NCBI GenBank assembly: GCA_025667525.1
Contig: CM046878.1
Span: 513,864,274-513,928,273, forward strand
From: Glebionis coronaria
Lineage: Eukaryota > Streptophyta > Magnoliopsida > Asterales > Asteraceae
DNA: 64,000 nt
Reading direction: 5' to 3'
The notes under the pieces: generated by a model
The model's database searches: none
Told to the model about the DNA's origin: nothing
Seen by the model: only the letters and a program-made list of their open reading frames with translations
Part shown: positions 1 through 12,200 of the stretch, one piece after another
How positions within the stretch are numbered: the stretch's first letter is position 1
How the letters are laid out: the number at the start of each line of letters is the position of its first letter
Program-made: the position numbers and the translations under genes

Positions 1-684
1 ATGAAACCGAAGTTAACCATGACAGTATGAAAACATACTTGACATAAAAACATAATAACTTATGAGGGGACATGAAAAAATAAAAATTTATGCCAATTTA
101 AATCATGAGAAAAATTTTATGCATGAAAAACAGTGCATGAATGCGTAATGTAGTTTATAAAACCTTTATATGTGCGAGGGAACGCCTATGGGTCGGTTCC
201 AAAACAAAAGACATGGCGAGGGGACGCCTATGGGTCGGTCCCAAAGTTAAAAGTTTCGATAAAAGCACATGCGACTAAATAGGGCCAGTCCTGTACCAAC
301 CATTACTTAGTCATAATCCCTGCAACAATGATATATGAAACATAAATAAATGGAACTCATCTGTCAAAACTTATCAGAAAAAATTTTATGTGACTAATTA
401 TGAACTACTGGGGTTCAGTCCACATAGCCACAGTTCACGAGGAACATTAAGCATGAAACAATGACACATAACTAAATATGAATGACGGTTGTCCATCCAT
501 ATTAGTAAAACAATATCGATGAAAACATCAAGGTTAAAACCTCAAGGTGCTGAAAACATCATGGTTAAAACAACAATACGCTGAAAACATCAATACATGG
601 AATAACAAACATTGGCTTAGGAAGTTCCTGGTGACTACCCACTAGTTACAGGTCGAGTTTTAGAGCCTACAGGTCGAAGCCTTG
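1..684 (-). mobile_element. Internal leader of a minus-strand LTR retrotransposon (partial)
   Basis: This stretch lies on the internal side of a minus-strand primer-binding site at 685-696, so on the minus strand it is the 5' untranslated leader or early gag region of an element whose remainder is left of the window. I see no reading frame of useful length. The class is inferred from position and from the LTR end beside it, which matches the gypsy-like ending GGGTGTTACA also used by the large element at 46927. Confidence 0.5.
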
Positions 685-696
685 GCTCTGATACCA
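685..696 (-). other. Primer-binding site (initiator Met tRNA type)
   Basis: The plus strand reads GCTCTGATACCA, which on the minus strand is TGGTATCAGAGC, the usual plant primer-binding site complementary to the 3' end of initiator methionine tRNA. Four bases separate it from the LTR end at 701, as expected for a minus-strand element. Confidence 0.8.
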
Positions 697-1908
697 TAAT
701 TGTAACACCCCATTTTGATAATGGAATGTCACGCGTAATTATGGCGTGTCGTCAAAGCATACAAGGATAAATGTATAAAACATTACATGACCATAGGGAT
801 AACCGGAATCAAACATCGGTCCCCAAACATAAGCCCAAAACATAATAAAACAAAAGAAATGAATGAAAGACTAAACAAGCATAAGTATATGAAGGCAAAA
901 AGGAAAAGAAGTCTCTAACAGCTTCCATCCTATGCACGTCCTCCAAATGCTCGAGTCTTTCCTAGGATACCTGCCGTTTTGGGACATGGAAAGGAAAGTA
1001 ACGGCTGAGCAAAACGCTCAGTGCACGGATATAGACATAGTATGAATGACTAAGCATAATAAGGACTTAATAGCAGCGGAAATGTATAAGTCCTAGAAAA
1101 CCTGGAACATGTTCATAAAACTGGTTTTATAGTTTGAAAAGCCTTATGTTTATCTTATGAAAACTGTTTAACATATTTTACCATTAGCCAATATAGGTCA
1201 TGAAAATCTACCGTGCATGAATAATTGGAGGGGTGACCTCATCATGCAAATTAGAGGGGCTGCCTCTAATTTAATATACTGGTTTTTGGGTAGGAGGGAT
1301 CAACTCCTTGTGAAGGATGCAAGGCACACACCACATTCACCATGTAATCCTGAATAAAAACATGTAACTAGGATGCACCCATACGCCCCACATGATAAAT
1401 ATAAATAAATGGCCAAAAGCTGAAGGGACGCCACGAGCAATCACTCCGCCGTGGTGAAGTCATAACATCAGTGCCTCTAATGTTATGGTTATGGTACCTC
1501 CATAACTAGGTGAAACTGGTCATGCATGTATATGGCTATAGGTAATCTTAATTAAACATAAGCAATCAAACTCATAACTTATACTACGGGAAAACAGTTG
1601 GCTGCATACAGAGAAATCCTAATAAGGAAAGAATGTCCATACTGAAAGGACAGGAATCCGTACCTTATGTCCAGTGAACGAGAAAGACGAACTGCGAGAA
1701 ATCCTACTTCCGAATCACTAGTGCTACATAAATACGTACATGAATAAGTATTTGCTTACTAAATACATAGCTGGTTTTATGTCATGTCTTAGCTTATTTT
1801 ATGTGTTCTTACCATGTTTTACTGTTTTAAGCCTTAAATTGTGTTAAATCTTATCTGATTAAGTATTTCTGGTATTTCATGTGTTATTATACTTACTGTG
1901 TAATAATA

Positions 1909-2217
1909 AGTAACTTTCCAAAAATAGCAGGTTTCCTAAAATAGAAAGTTTCCAAAAATAGAAAGTTTCCAAAAATAGAAAGTTACCAAAAATAGGAAGT
2001 TTCCAAAAATAGAATTACTGCTTAAAATAGATAAGTTTCTAAAAATAGAAAGTTTCCATAAATAGATCAGCTTCCTTAATTAAATAAGTTTCCATAAATA
2101 GATTAGCTGCCTAAAATAAATAAGTTTCTAAAAATAGCTGGTTTCCATAAATAGATTAGCTGCCTTATTTAATTAAGTTTCTAAAAATAGAAAGTTTCCA
2201 TAATTAGAAATAAGCTG
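1909..2217. repeat. Degenerate tandem repeat, unit about 18 bp
   Basis: Variants of the unit AAAAATAGAAAGTTTCC follow each other about a dozen times, clean in the first half and diverging into longer units with TTAGCTGCC toward the end. It lies within the presumed LTR, where tandem arrays are common. Confidence 0.7.
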
Positions 2218-3376
2218 GTTAAATAAGCTAAGTATATAAGCCTAAGTGTTTTCATGATTATTTTCTAAGTCATATGATATAATGTATAGTTTAATAATTA
2301 TTTCATGTAATTTAATTAAACTATAGGTTATAATATTTAATTAAAGTATAATATATTTTTAATTAAATAAGTTAAATACTTAGATTAAAATATGTATTAT
2401 TATATATTAATAATATAACCTAAGTCATGTTAATTAATTAATTATATCCATGGTTTTAAAATAATTAATTAATTATAAGTCTTAAATATATAAATACTTA
2501 GGTTAAAATAATTTCATGATCATTAATAATTAAATAACCTAAGTCATGTTATTAAATTAATCACATCATTTTATTAATTTAATTTTAACCTAAGATCATA
2601 AACATAAAAAACTAAACATAAACCATGAACCGGATCTAGACTAAAAAGCATGAACCAGACATGAAATCAACACCGTACCCCGAACCAACTCGGGGTACCC
2701 CTTGTTTCACTGCTGCCGTGGGACCCACACGCACCAACCAAGACCATATGGTCTTGGTGGTGGTCGGCTTGGCAAACCGAAACCCATTCGGGTTCGGTGC
2801 AGCCTGCGGCCAAAACAAACACCCCTTGAAAACAACCTTTTGATTTTATTTATCACCAAAACATGTTAGATCTATGCTTAATTATTAGGTTTTTGTAAAA
2901 AAACATAACATGTTCTTCATTTATAAAAAGATCAAATCAAAAGAAAAGGTTTAAAAGGTATACCGAATACATGGATCGATCAAGGATGAACAAACACGAA
3001 CACTTGCACCAAAAACCAAGATCAAAATCAAACAAACACCCCTCCATGGTGTTGTATGGGTGGCGGCCAAAAGAGGATCCAAGGAAGAAGGAAGAAAACT
3101 TTTAGGGTTTTTGATAAAATCTTCTATAAAAAAAATGAGTAGTGTTTTTCCCCTTAACCCCCTTTTAGTAAAAATTGATGGGCTAAGCCCATCCTCCCCC
3201 TTAATTTCGTGGTAATGGGGCCCACAAGGGGTAACCCGAATGTTTTCCGTGTCTAATTAATAAGTGTGTTCTCGTGTTCGTGTTTTAAGTGTTTGTTCGT
3301 GTTTATTTGTGTTCGCGTTTTGTGTGTTCTCGTTAAATAATTACCGTGACCTAATATATTTATTTACGCTCGTAAT

Positions 3377-3396
3377 AAATATATATATATATATAT
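3377..3396. repeat. (AT)n microsatellite
   Basis: An uninterrupted AT dinucleotide run of about 20 bases in non-coding sequence. Confidence 0.85.
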
Positions 3397-4085
3397 ACTT
3401 AATAATAGTTCGTGATTTAATTACGTTCGTGATTTCATGATCGCATGTTCGTGATTAATTATTGTCAAATAATTATTGCGTGTTCGTGCGTAGTAAATAC
3501 TTATCGTGTACTAACACGTACGTAATACGTAAAATCCTAACATGTAATCGTAATCATGCTATATTAGGAAAGTTTTAATCTAGTACGTACGATCTTAAGG
3601 GTACTATTCATGGTAAAAGCATGCGGGTTTTTCACCGACCGTTAACTTGAAAAGCGAAACACGATCGTAACTTGTATCACAAGAATACCCGCAACAACAA
3701 TATGCCCTTTACTACAATCGCTCTTTTAAAACTTAAAGACGATTAGTCGAAGTCAAATATTATGTCATATAATACAGAATCGAATGACAAACTTGATGTC
3801 ATTAAATGGGAACATAAAAGGCCAACACCTTTGTAGTTATATACTAAAACTTACACGTGATGTAGAAAACAAAATAACCAAACATGTTACTTTCTTTTCT
3901 TTTACCCCCTTCACGTGCGTTTAATAAATACCTCCTCGTTCATCGACTTTTGCTACCTGTCTCCAATCGATTGCAATAACCAACGATCGCTGCTTCAACA
4001 ATACTCGATATTTTGACGCAACTCGTAACCTCGATCTAGCACTCGATCTTCGGAGACCACGACTAACCGTAGCTCTGATACCACT

Positions 4086-4416
4086 TGTTGTACGATACCG
4101 ACAACAAACTCGAAGTTCGATAACGCGGAACCGCTAGATCGCGAGTTGTATCGAGCAGAAGTAGCGAACCCGAGAGACTACAAAGAACCGACAAAATATA
4201 TATGCACACGGTATACCCTCAACTACCTCTTTATTAATAACCCTAATAAAGACTACATTGAGGAAGAAGAATTCAATGAACTAGGATCCCCCCTCATCCC
4301 TATTTATAGAGATGAGGGGGTAGGCACCTTCCTAATACAAGTTTATTCTTAATCTATATTACAAAGTACACTTAAGTCCCTAACCTATGTTTAATATTAC
4401 TCCTAATATTCTAACA
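4086..4416 (-). mobile_element. Solitary 331-bp LTR with its primer-binding site, minus strand
   Basis: The segment starts TGTTGTAC and ends TCTAACA, a TG..CA pair. Just left of it the plus strand reads GCTCTGATACCA, on the minus strand the Met-tRNA primer-binding site with a two-base spacer. It is therefore the 5' LTR of a minus-strand element, most likely copia, whose internal region has been lost or reduced. A TATAAATA box on the minus strand at 4301-4308 sits in the loop of a perfect 10-bp inverted repeat. A 68-residue open frame inside shows no domain and is taken as chance. Confidence 0.65.
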
Positions 4417-4528
4417 CCTAATCATCAAATATAATAATTCAAACGCCATCATAGTAAGTTTACACAATTTTATCTCTTTCGTTATTTTTAATGTAATTAA
4501 AAGCTATACGAACGGCTCGTGATGCCAC

Positions 4529-5229
4529 TGTTGGAATTTATAAAAACCTTTTATCGTATTAACACATTAATAATCACGAGTACGCAGCGGAATATATGAT
4601 CACGTATAGACAAGTAATTAACATAAAAGATAAAGAATTGCGTACCTTTTAGCAATGGATTGAACACCTTTATCGAACCACCACTATAAACGAAAACCCA
4701 AAGATCAAACAATGATTTCTCTAGGAGTACGCACACAATACGTTATAGCAAACAATTATGTATGCTAGTACCGATAGTGATAAAGCCAATTAATATTTGT
4801 TAGAACAAATATTCACAAACTAACAATCTTAATTGTTAGTTTTATCGCACAAATAAAACCCAAACAAGAATCACAAGTTGTTTGTTTTTATGGCAGCATG
4901 TATCGCAAATTGCTATATCTTGCCATAGAGAATCTCCCTTTATAATAATGAAAGTGTTCATTATATATAGGTATGGCATAGTCGGTTGACAAATCCTAGT
5001 AGGATATATCTACGATAGAAACAAAAAGTATAAACTTTATTATTCTTTTATTTATTTTACATTATAATTAACAATTAATTATTGTTTGTAAAATCCCCGT
5101 TAACTAACTAATTAATTAATTTAGCAATAGCTTATCACTAATTAATATATTACAAATAATATATTAACGTATAATTGTTTTACGTATTAACGTGTGCGTC
5201 TCCTTAGGCTCGGGACAAATTCCGGACAT
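4529..5229 (-). mobile_element. Copia-type LTR relic, minus strand
   Basis: The sequence begins TGTTGGAATTTATAAAAACC directly after a GTGATGCCA block, which on the minus strand resembles a variant primer-binding site (TGGCATCAC). This start is typical of plant copia LTRs. The right edge is placed at a GGACA near 5229 by composition only. No partner LTR is visible, so this is a solo or truncated LTR. A 61-residue minus-strand frame inside has no recognisable domain. Confidence 0.45.
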
Positions 5230-5308
5230 ATATTATTTACGTGGACATATTCCTTCAAAAGTCTTATGTTTAAAAGTATTTCGAGTGTTATTAATTCTTA
5301 TATTATTA

Positions 5309-6232
5309 GGGGACGTTTGGTAGAGAGGATGATCATGAATGGAATTAAAGCTGAGAATAGAAACGTGAAGAAAGTGAATCAACTTGAGAGTACATAAAGC
5401 TTCTTTTGTTTGGTTCAAACATGGAACGCACATAATGAATGGGCGAGAAAAATCATTCTCATGTTTGGTAAGATTTTTAGTAGAATGAAAATAAATTTAA
5501 TCACCATTGTTCTTCTTTGAAACCACAAACCATCATAATAATAACTTTATTATATGTAAACCTTCGGTAAATTTGTTCAAAAAAAAACCTTCGTTAAGTT
5601 TTTGTAATTGAAATATTGGTCATATAACTTAAATCTAACTTTGTTTAATTACTAAAAAGTATGCTCATCTTTCTCAACTAAATAATTAATGATTGCTAGC
5701 ATATGATTTGTGTTTTCCATTTTCAAAAGTCATCATCTTCATAAAAACTCGAAATTAATTGACATCACAGACTCGGTTGGTTAAGATTTGGTAACATGTA
5801 TCGGTAAACAAATCAGTTTGAAATTGTTACATTACGATCTTATGATTTCTGAGAAAAAATGGAGAAGACGAATAGGTTTGAAATTTTCAAACTGTGATTT
5901 TTTTATTTCTAGAAAAATGAAGAACATGAACAGGTGAGAGAAAATATGGTTAGGGTTGAGAAGTTTTTATTAGCGTCATGTGCATGTCACATGGTAGTTG
6001 GTATTTATACCAATGTTTTGACGTGTCTCCCTCTATTCTCACAAAATATGCACGGAGAAAGAAGCCCTTTCATATTTATCATTCCATCCCTTTCTTTACC
6101 TTTTGTGAAGAATCCTAAATGGAGAAAGAGAATGATATTTGGACCTTTATTTCCATTCTTTGACCGATACAAACAAAGAAAATGTTTCTTTTTCTCTTTT
6201 GCACCTTCCTTTCCATCCTACCAAACATCCCC
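5309..6232. mobile_element. Tourist-like (PIF/Harbinger) MITE, 924 bp
   Basis: The left end GGGGACGTTTGGTAG pairs with the reverse complement of the right end (GGGGATGTTTGGTAG), one mismatch in 15. Both ends are flanked by the trinucleotide TTA (5306-5308 and 6233-6235), the target duplication of PIF/Harbinger elements. The interior has no transposase; a roughly 100-residue open frame near the right end shows no domain. It is non-autonomous. Confidence 0.8.
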
Positions 6233-6610
6233 TTAGTTTCAGTCGTGTATTAGGGACTTTCAACTATCTTCATGTTGATTCTGTTTATGTTAATGTTTGT
6301 TATATGCTTATGATTGTTTGAAGAGATGCTTATATTATATAGATCTCAGTTCTGTATTTTATTGTAGTCTTATTTATTAGATCTATATTGTGTAGAATTT
6401 AATTATATAGCTTGTTGTGAGTACTGATTTGTTGATACTTGTGTTATGGTTATACAAGTATAATTTGTTTGTTGTTGTATAAATAATATATAATTTTTGT
6501 ACAACTAGTTAATTGTAACATCTTCATATTGCATCAAACTTGATTGGGTATTTGATACGAAAGTTTTTAAGTTTTAAACAGAAATGTATCCAACCCCGTC
6601 TACAGTTTCC

Positions 6611-6735
6611 ACATACATTTCTAAGAATCAGGAGATCATAACTATGGACAGTTGTTTCAGTTCTACTTTTGGGCCAACTTGTTTCTTTTGTGTTAACACT
6701 TTGCAATTTCAATTCATCTCTAACCGCTAATCTCG
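6611..6735 (+). pseudogene. Broken duplicate of exon 1 of the SLC35F-like gene
   Basis: The segment aligns with the first coding exon at 9241-9373, including the GTAAT donor and about 60 bases of following intron. The start codon is lost (ATACATTT where the real gene has ATG-led sequence) and an in-frame TAA sits just before the conserved LW residues. From there on the frame matches the real exon with a handful of substitutions through TANLG. It has no following exon nearby, so it is a dead tandem fragment or, less likely, an unused alternative first exon. Confidence 0.75.
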
Positions 6736-7097
6736 GTAATTCTTTTGTTTTTTGATATGATTTTTCTGTAAAAGACTCTTTAAATATAATCCACTATAAC
6801 TGATTATCCCAAATTCAAAGTCAACAAATCTTTAAGTCAAAGACGAACTTCAAGATTATGCAAAATTATGAAACGAACCCAAGAGGTTAAGTCACTTTCT
6901 AACAATCTCCACCGTGACTTCGACTCCGCTCGAAACTTCAAAACAAACGAATCTAAAAACTAACCTTCGTCTTTCTTCAAGGATAAACCACTTGTTGGTT
7001 ATTCAAACATATGATACACAAAAAAAAACTAAACAAACGAAGAAGAAACTTTATTCAAATACTAAATCAAATTATAAAGCCAAAACCAAATGTATTA

Positions 7098-7636
7098 GAG
7101 CATCCACTATGATAAACCTTTACTAGAGGTTTAGACATTTATACATTAGTAATTTTTAGACATTTTGAAAATATAAACCTATATCTACTATGGTTTAAAC
7201 TTTTACAAATTCAGATTATGATTTATGTAACAAATGAATTAACTGCATTAAATTCTTAAAAAGGTTCAAGAATTAAGAGCATCCACTATGGTGGTTTATA
7301 AAGAGGTTTATAAAATCTTAAAGAGGTCTAAAAACTTGTTCACCATAGTAAGCATCCATTTCAAACTTGGTTTTTATGAAGAGGTCTAAGATATTGAACC
7401 TCTTCATAATTTAATGCTTGTGTTTATGTGATAGGTTTATAAAATATTAAAAAGTTTAACCATAGTGAGGATAGGTTTATAAAACCAAAAAGTTTAAAAA
7501 TTAATGACAAAATTCAATTATAAACCTTTTTAAAAGTTTAACATAGTGGATGCCCTAAGACATCTTCATTCTACCTAGACATGAAAACCTCTTCATAATT
7601 ATATACTACTTTATAAATCTATCATAATAGATGCTC
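7098..7636. mobile_element. Outer MITE with GAGCATCC termini
   Basis: The left end GAGCATCCACTATG pairs with a right end whose reverse complement is GAGCATCTATTATG. The interior between the ends is AT-rich, with several GAGGTTTA blocks in both orientations. Flanks are TTA on the left and TAA on the right, so the target duplication is at most TA. It is interrupted by a second copy of the same family at 7277-7555. Confidence 0.6.
7277..7555. mobile_element. Inner MITE of the same GAGCATCC family, 279 bp
   Basis: Ends GAGCATCCACTATGG and (reverse complement) GGGCATCCACTATG form the terminal inverted repeat. The trinucleotide TAA flanks both sides (7274-7276 and 7556-7558), consistent with a Harbinger-type target duplication. 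It has no coding capacity. Confidence 0.7.
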
Positions 7637-8504
7637 TAATACAATTTCTAATTCAAAATGTACAATAAAAACTTATGATGTTGACATATTTATAAGACTA
7701 TCTTTATCAACAATTTCAACCGACCGGTCGAGCATATAAAACAAACAAATACTTAATATTATATTCAAAGAACTCAAAGCAAAGAAAGAGAAGCAGATGA
7801 TCCGGTCGCTAGGTGACCTTCAAATCTTTAAGCCAACCTTGCCACATGTCACTCTCTGAATCTACCAACAATCCCTCTCTGAATTTGCCAATATCACATG
7901 TCTTTATCACGTTTTGTAGTTAAGGATAATAAGATCTTTAACCCATATTAGAGCTCCTTATCATGTTTTTGTTGATTGTTTGAAAAGCAGAGCAAATACC
8001 TAAAAAAAAATTGTACGCTGCTTTTTGTTGTGTTGATTAAGATGAGTAGTAGTAGATCTATTATTAATGGAGGCTATCTATATAGAAAGAGATGAAACCC
8101 TTTAAGTGTTTTTTTTAACATGAAAGTGTTTATTAGTAATATGAAAATGTATTTGTAGCCCAATTGCTCAGTTAAAATATTTTAAAGAAACCATTTAAAA
8201 ATCATTGCACTTATATGTTTTTTTCAAAGTAAATTACCTTTTATCATTCAACAATAAGTATATGTTTCATGGGTTATTAATATAAATATTAGATATTGAT
8301 GGGTTAATGGTTACATTTAGGATTTAAATTAATAAAAGATTGGATTGGATTGTGAATAAATAATAGAAAATCTGAAATTGGTTGTATATATAAATTATGT
8401 GAGTGAAAAAGAAAAATAAAATTAATAAGAGTTTGGGTTGAAGTAGGTTGTAAATAAATGCAGTATAAGGAATAGTAACTTAAATTCAAGATGTATCAAA
8501 ATTA
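7637..8504. other. AT-rich intergenic stretch, nothing recognised
   Basis: I see no gene, RNA gene or clear repeat here. A 61-residue minus-strand open frame at 8304-8489 is of low complexity and lies in AT-rich sequence, and is not supported as coding. Confidence 0.5.
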
Positions 8505-9082
8505 AGGCTGTAACGAACTGAACGTTCAGTGAACCATTCGCTGATCGTTCGATAAGAAATTCGTTTATGTTCGTTTATTTAATAAATAAGCGAACATGAG
8601 TACTATTTTTTGTCCGTTTGGTTAAATGAACGAACATGAACAATCTTTTTATTCGTTCATTTACATTCGTGAACGTCCGATTATGTTCATTATTTCGTTC
8701 GTTTACGTTCGATTAGTTCCGTTCAATTAACATCTCACATGTTAAGAAATAATAAACTGTATATAAAGTTAATATTGGTCATCAAATGAGTAGGGATTTT
8801 GATGCCACTAAAAGTACCAATACAATTTTAGTTACACTCGTTTATATTTATGTATGATCGTTTATGTTCATTTATATTCGTTTATAATATGTTCGTTTAC
8901 ATTCGTTTAATTCATTAATGAACGAACATAAACGAACATAAACAAGTTCAAAATTAATAAACGAACATGAACAAAATTATTTGTTCGATTATGTGTACGT
9001 ATTCGTTTATTTGTTCAACTAAATTAAATAAACGAACACGAAGATACCTTCCATCGCGTTCGTCCGTTTCGATTACAACCCC
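8505..9082. repeat. CGTTTATGTTCG-rich inverted repeat element
   Basis: The block is built from many copies of TTCGTTTA/TAAACGAA in both orientations, so that it can fold on itself extensively. The edges GGCTGTAACGAA and (reverse complement of the right edge) GGGTTGTAATCGAA resemble each other, suggesting a MITE-like unit of about 580 bp. It lies 160 bp upstream of the start codon of the SLC35F-like gene, so it is probably part of its promoter region. Confidence 0.55.
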
Positions 9083-9240
9083 ATTCAAAATAACAAAAAT
9101 TTGACTTTCCCAAACAAAGTTTAAAGTATTTGTTTGACAAAATGTTATTTATGATGTAAGTAACGTGCATGTGGTGCCATACTGCCATTGAGATAATTTT
9201 CAACTACAAAGTTTAAAGTATTTTTTTTTGATAAAAAAAA

Positions 9241-12200
9241 ATGACAACAGACATTATCCTGAGAAACAGAAGATCGGAGCTATGGGGAGCTGTTTCAGTT
9301 CTACTTTTGGGACAACTTGTTTCTTTTGTATTAGCACTTCTCAATTTCACTTCATCTCTAACCGCAAATCTCGGTAATTCTCCACTTTTCCTGTTTTTTT
9401 TAATATGGATTTTTTGTAAAAGACTTTTTCTTTTCATAGTTGTTTGAAAATGACGTGTACATTTGCCTAATTCTATTTATTTAGCTGGTTTTTGGGATTG
9501 GATTTCCGTTTTTGAAATGCTTGTAATTCACATTTAACTTGTTTTTAAGTGTTTGGATATCTGTGCGACTGTGCCTATGGGATTGGTCGGTGGCAGGATA
9601 GAAATGGGTCGGGTCTGCTCGGGTTTTAGTGTACCCGTACCCGCCCATTTAGGGGTGGCAATGAGTAGTGTTCGTGTTGACATGTTCGGGTTTGCGGGTT
9701 GGCGGGTTATTATAACCTTAAGCTAAACACGACTCATTTAATAATCGTGTAAAAAAAACTCAACCCAAACCTGCATAACATACGTAACCCGTTTGTGACC
9801 CGTTTAACTTGTTTAAGTAAATAGGAGCGGTGAATAAGGTTCGGTGGTTTGTCGACTAAACTAATTTATGTGAAAAAAATGATATAAGGATGTAAAAAAT
9901 AATAAACAGAACATACATACAGATAATTATGCAACATTTTACAAGGATGTATGAGTAATTATCGTAATTCATTTCTATTAAATACATGACGAAATACATC
10001 TAATCCAAATACAACATAAAATTAAAGTTGTATATATATAATTAAACGGGTTCACGTGTCGACCTGTTTAATATTTACTCAACCCAAACACGACCTGTTT
10101 ATTAAACGGGTTATACATGTTGACCTGTTTTGGTCCAAACCTGTTTTGGCCCAAACCTGTTTATCCTCAACCCAAACTTGTTTAACTTCGTGTCGGGTTC
10201 GTGTCGGGTTCTTGTCGGGTTCGTGTCGTTTATCGTGTCATGTCGGGTTCCCTGTCAGTTTCGGATGCTTTTTGACATCCCTAGTTGGTGGTTTATAAAG
10301 TCTAGGTGTCCCGCCCTCTTACAAGCTAGGTTTTTGAGTGACTTTTACATTTGGACTTATGAACCGATACGAGCCTAGTATGGTATAAGCTCTTGTCAGA
10401 ATTAAGTAGTTTAGGAGTAGCTTTTAAAAACTGCTAATCTGCTGTTAAGCAACGTATAAGCTGTTTTGGGTTCTTTTTTTTTTGATGAAAATGATAGAAC
10501 TATCATTACTCGGTTAAAAGATTTACATCATGTTGTACAAGTGTATCAACAGTAAGTGGCACACATTGATCATACAAGTCGTCTACATTTGTAGTTAAAG
10601 CAAGCCTTGCCAACTCATGAGCAACTTTGTTCCCTTCACGTCGCACGAAAGACCAACAGCATAACTCGAACAGCAGGCATAGACACCGAATGTGGAGAAA
10701 TAAGGCTCTAATGTGATGCAACACTTTGTTATGTTTGAAAGCTTGGACAAGTATATTTGAAGCCGTTTCCAAAACAACCCTTACAAAGCCCTTAGCTTGT
10801 GCCACTTGAATAGCCCAAAGAATAGCTTTTGCCTCGGCTTCAACAACCGACGTCGCAAATGCCACCTGTCTACTTCCTGCTGCCAATACTAATCCACTGT
10901 GGCTTCTCATGACAAAACCAAGGCCTGCTGCCCCGTTGTTTTCTCGTACTCCAGCATCACAGTTGATTTTTATCACTCCATTAGCTGGGGCTGACCAAGT
11001 TCGCAAGGGTGGCTGACGGGGAGTTGTAAGAACTTCGACAGGTTGATTGGCTCGCGAATATTCTTGCAGGATCCCATAAGCAGATTCTTTAACTTTATCC
11101 TTCTCGAGATCTCCTTGCCCATGAGCTTTGGAGTTTCTTGCACTCCATATCCGCCACATTAACATTAACATCAATTCAAACTTGTCATTTTTGCTCTCCT
11201 TCGTAGCGCCAAGCATTTCTTCAATTGATATAGCAGCTACCTGATTAGTAAGATCACTTAACCCCATGGCAGCCCATATATCTCGAACCCAATCACAAAG
11301 AAATAATGCGTGTTTGATGTCTTCCATGGGTGTTGAACAATGAACACAATCAAGAGAATTAGGTACTAAACCTCTAGTAGCAAGATTGCTTATAGTGGGG
11401 AGCAGATTCGTGCAAGCTTTCCATACAAAGATCTTTACTTTAACCGGGACATTTGCCAACCAGACGGCCTTCAAATATTTGCGTTCATGTTGTAAATCAT
11501 GGAGGCAATCTATACTTTGAGTTGCGATCCAATAGGCGGATTTGCATGTAAACACACAAGTAGGAGAGGCGCCCCAATAAAGGAAGTCGCTCTCATCAGG
11601 ATTAGTGTGTACACATGGGATCCTTGTTGCAATTTGGCGGGGAAATAGTTGTATCAAGAGTGAGTGATTCCACCCTTGTGTATTGCGGTCTAAAAGATCG
11701 TTAACAACTTTATATTCGGAGTTTGGAGTATGGTTATGAAGTGACTTGTAACCCTCTAACCAATGGTCTTCCCAGATTCTCACTCTCGTGGCATTTCCAA
11801 CATTCCATCTTTGCCCTTCCCGTATGTTATCTCGCGCTGAACAGAAACTCCGCCATATAAAGCTCGGTTTATGACCAATTCTTGCATCCAAGAAACAACC
11901 TCTTGGAAAGTACCTTGCCTCGAGAATTCTCGCTGGAAGTGACCCTTCCATTGTAATGAGTCTCCATCCTTGCTTTGCGAGGAGTGCCTTATTAAAACCC
12001 TGCATGTGACGAAAGCCAAGGCCGCCATGATATTTAGAGATGCACATTGAATCCCATGAAGCCCATCGTATAGGGTTTTCCTTATTTCCATGTCCCCACC
12101 AAAAGCGATTAAAAGCACGATGGATCTCATCTATCAACCCATCTGGTAAAAGAAAAAGGTTCATGACATACACCGGCATTGCTTGAGCAACGGATTTTAA

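Larger units (their letters stand above)
701..3950 (-). mobile_element. 5' LTR of a minus-strand gypsy-like element, far end not fixed
   Basis: The LTR edge is at 701, where the plus strand starts TGTAACACCCC; on the minus strand this is the LTR end GGGGTGTTACA. The opposite edge cannot be placed because no second copy is in the window, so the end coordinate is an upper bound set by the next element's leader. The stretch is AT-rich and non-coding, with a short tandem repeat near 1.9-2.2 kb and an AT microsatellite near 3.38 kb. Overlapping open frames on both strands at 2636-2843 look like chance. Confidence 0.45.

Noticed and set aside
2636..2843. Overlapping 60-codon frames on both strands
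   Set aside because: They are near mirror images in a locally GC-rich patch of an LTR; no homology or gene structure was seen.
5934..6321. 100-residue plus-strand frame
   Set aside because: It crosses the right end of a Tourist-like MITE and has no recognised domain.
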